A stretch of 9,491 bases of DNA. It comes from Phycisphaerae bacterium (GTDB lineage: Bacteria > Planctomycetota > Phycisphaerae > UBA1845 > Fen-1342). Shown here one piece after another: positions 8,182 to 9,491 of this stretch (the first letter of the stretch is position 1; every line of letters starts with the position of its first letter). The position numbers were made by a program, and so were the translations under genes. The notes under the pieces are model-generated. The model was not told the origin of the DNA, made no database searches, and saw only the letters and a program-made list of their open reading frames with translations. The DNA is taken from NCBI GenBank assembly GCA_020058145.1, contig JAGVEP010000096.1, forward strand, positions 1 to 9,491, in the 5' to 3' direction.

Positions 8182-9491
8182 TCAAGACTGCCGCCAAGCC
8201 GCCACGAAGGCTTGCCCCAGCGCCAGCCCGCCATCGCCGCCGGGCACTTCGCGCTGATACAACGCGGTGAACCCGTCGGCTTCCAGTAACTCCACGACTC
8301 GCGCCAACAGCAACCGATTCGCGAAACACCCACCGGATAGCGCTACGCGGGCAACGCCGCGCGGCGTGGCGGCGAGCCGCGCACTCGTCGCCAACATCTG
8401 CGAGATGGTCTCGTGGAAGCGCGCGGCCAGCAGCGGGACCGCTGACTTGTCCACCCCGCACGTGGGCACCAGTTCGCGAATCATCGGCACAAGCGATACG
8501 ACCACGCGTTCGCCCACGGCATCGGCCGCGAAGGAAAACGGCGTCACGGGACCCACATGCTCCGCGGCGGCCGCTTCGACCGCCACCGCGGCCTCGGCTT
8601 CGTGCCGATTGCGGTCGCACAGGCCCAGCAGGAAGGCCACGGCGTCGAATACGCGACCGAGGCTCGACGTGGGCTGCGCGTTGATCCCACGCAACACCTG
8701 TCGTTCGAACACGGCAACATCGTCACCGGGCGTGCCACGGCCGCGTCCGCCGGACAGCAAAGCGTCACTCCACACGCCGCGCCAGCGGTCACCAAAAGCC
8801 GCTCGGACCAGCGCCGCCGCCGGCCGCCATGTCTCGCTGGCCGCCAGATCGCCACCGACGAGCGGGAAGTACTCCAGATGACCGATTCGTTCGAAATCAC
8901 CGCGTTCGCAGAGCAAGACCTCGCAGCCCCACGTGGCGCCGTCGGTGCCGTAGCCCGTGCCGTCGCAGGATAGCCCGATCACAGGCCCCAAATCGCCCCA
9001 CTCCGCCATGACGCTCGCGATATGCGCATGATGGTGCTGGACGGCAACGATCGGCAACCCGCAGCGGTGCGCATACTCGGTGGACAGATAGCGCGGATGC
9101 AGATCGCAGGCGATGGCCTCCGGCTCAAAGCCCGCAAGCTGCTTCAACCGGTCGATGGCCTGCACGAAATGCCGATACGCGGCGGGGTTGGTCAAATCGC
9201 CGAGATGCTCGCTCAGGGTGGCTTCGCCACGATTCAGCAGGCACACGGTCGATTTCAATTCGCCGCCGACGGCGAGAATGCGCCGGCCAACGTAGCGGCC
9301 GGGCTCCGTACCGGCCGTAGAGCACCGGCTATTAGCCGGTGCCACACTAATGTAGCGGCCGGGCTCTGTACCGGCCGTAGGGCACCGGCTACTAGCCGGT
9401 GCCACACTAATGTAGCGGCCGGGCTCTGTACCGGCCGTAGAGCACCGGCTATTAGCCGGTGCCACACTAATGTAGCGGCCGGGCTCTGTAC
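8182..9491 (-). CDS. hypF: HypF, C-terminal Kae1-like carbamoyltransferase domain; frame continues off the right edge
   Basis: HypF uses carbamoyl phosphate and ATP to make carbamoyl-AMP and transfers the carbamoyl group to the HypE C-terminal cysteine, the source of the hydrogenase CN ligands. About 369 residues after the repeats match its last domain: RRILAVGGELKST at the start, DLHPRYLSTEYA, metal-binding HHHAH (codons at 9022-9036), CDGTGYGTDGATWG, SSLGRVFDAVAFLLGL, ALSGGCFANRLLL and VPGGDGGLALGQAF near the C-terminus. All expected Kae1-fold motifs are intact. Full HypF is about 750 residues with acylphosphatase, zinc-finger and YrdC-like domains first; none is visible here. Instead the frame runs without a stop through the 60-bp repeat array to the edge, adding the 20-residue period APANSRCSTAGTEPGRYISV. 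Either the array is an in-frame insert in the linker of a full HypF, or it truncates the gene and translation starts at a GTG in the repeats (9465 is one). Confidence 0.88.
   Translation of the reverse strand, partial: TEPGRYISVAPANSRCSTAGTEPGRYISVAPASSRCPTAGTEPGRYISVAPANSRCSTAGTEPGRYVGRRILAVGGELKSTVCLLNRGEATLSEHLGDLTNPAAYRHFVQAIDRLKQLAGFEPEAIACDLHPRYLSTEYAHRCGLPIVAVQHHHAHIASVMAEWGDLGPVIGLSCDGTGYGTDGATWGCEVLLCERGDFERIGHLEYFPLVGGDLAASETWRPAAALVRAAFGDRWRGVWSDALLSGGRGRGTPGDDVAVFERQVLRGINAQPTSSLGRVFDAVAFLLGLCDRNRHEAEAAVAVEAAAAEHVGPVTPFSFAADAVGERVVVSLVPMIRELVPTCGVDKSAVPLLAARFHETISQMLATSARLAATPRGVARVALSGGCFANRLLLARVVELLEADGFTALYQREVPGGDGGLALGQAFVAAWRQS
9292..9491. repeat. 60-bp tandem repeat with two palindromes, at least 3.3 copies, inside the hypF frame
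   Basis: Units begin at 9292, 9352, 9412 and 9472, an exact 60-bp period, and the array runs off the window. Copies differ at only three positions (C/T in GGGCTCYGTAC; A/G before GCACCGG; T/C in the palindrome centre). The first part of each unit is the same core as the 27-bp repeat at 583-652. The second is a 21-base near-perfect palindrome with 10-base arms GCACCGGCTA/TAGCCGGTGC (9322-9342 in the first copy), followed by CACACTAAT. Since 60 is a multiple of 3, the minus frame of hypF stays open through every copy, and the array ends exactly at a codon boundary (TAC at 9292-9294). Confidence 0.95.

Noticed and set aside
9292..9491. CRISPR array
   Set aside because: The regular 60-bp period with a palindrome looks similar at first, but the whole unit is conserved; no variable spacers separate the repeats.

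Overview
The window looks like a GC-rich bacterial chromosome fragment. The combination of a 74-residue-repeat protein, GC-rich palindromic repeats scattered between and inside genes, and few Shine-Dalgarno sequences on the plus-strand genes suggests a Planctomycetota-like organism. That assignment is an inference from style; no rRNA or other phylogenetic marker is present.

Layout. (1) 1-578, plus strand: C-terminal part of a membrane protein, probably a GT-C type glycosyltransferase, cut by the left edge. (2) 579-828: no gene, but a 27-bp tandem repeat followed by four hairpins. (3) 829-2193, plus strand: a protein made almost entirely of six 74-residue units with no indels; family function unknown. 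(4) 2194-2320: a convergent gap holding two perfect hairpins and an 8-bp periodic tract. (5) 2321-7030, minus strand: nifJ (pyruvate:ferredoxin oxidoreductase) followed by a dihydroorotate-dehydrogenase-like flavoprotein, probably one operon. (6) 7317-8015, minus strand: a HypB-like GTPase. (7) 8182 to the right edge, minus strand: the carbamoyltransferase (Kae1-like) domain of HypF, whose reading frame runs back through a 60-bp tandem repeat and off the window.

The minus-strand genes fit an anaerobic or fermentative module. NifJ oxidises pyruvate to acetyl-CoA and reduces ferredoxin, and HypF and HypB belong to [NiFe]-hydrogenase maturation, so a hydrogenase that uses or supplies those electrons may lie to the right. 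Two points break this simple picture: the HypB-like protein lacks all the metal ligands of canonical HypB, and the HypF frame is interrupted at its domain boundary by repeats.

The most striking features are the six-unit protein, in which one residue inside an invariant TGxWP motif differs in every unit, and the way repeats sit inside coding frames: the 60-bp array in hypF, a palindrome encoding GAGVSPA in nifJ, and a 7-bp repeat that supplies the nifJ stop codon.
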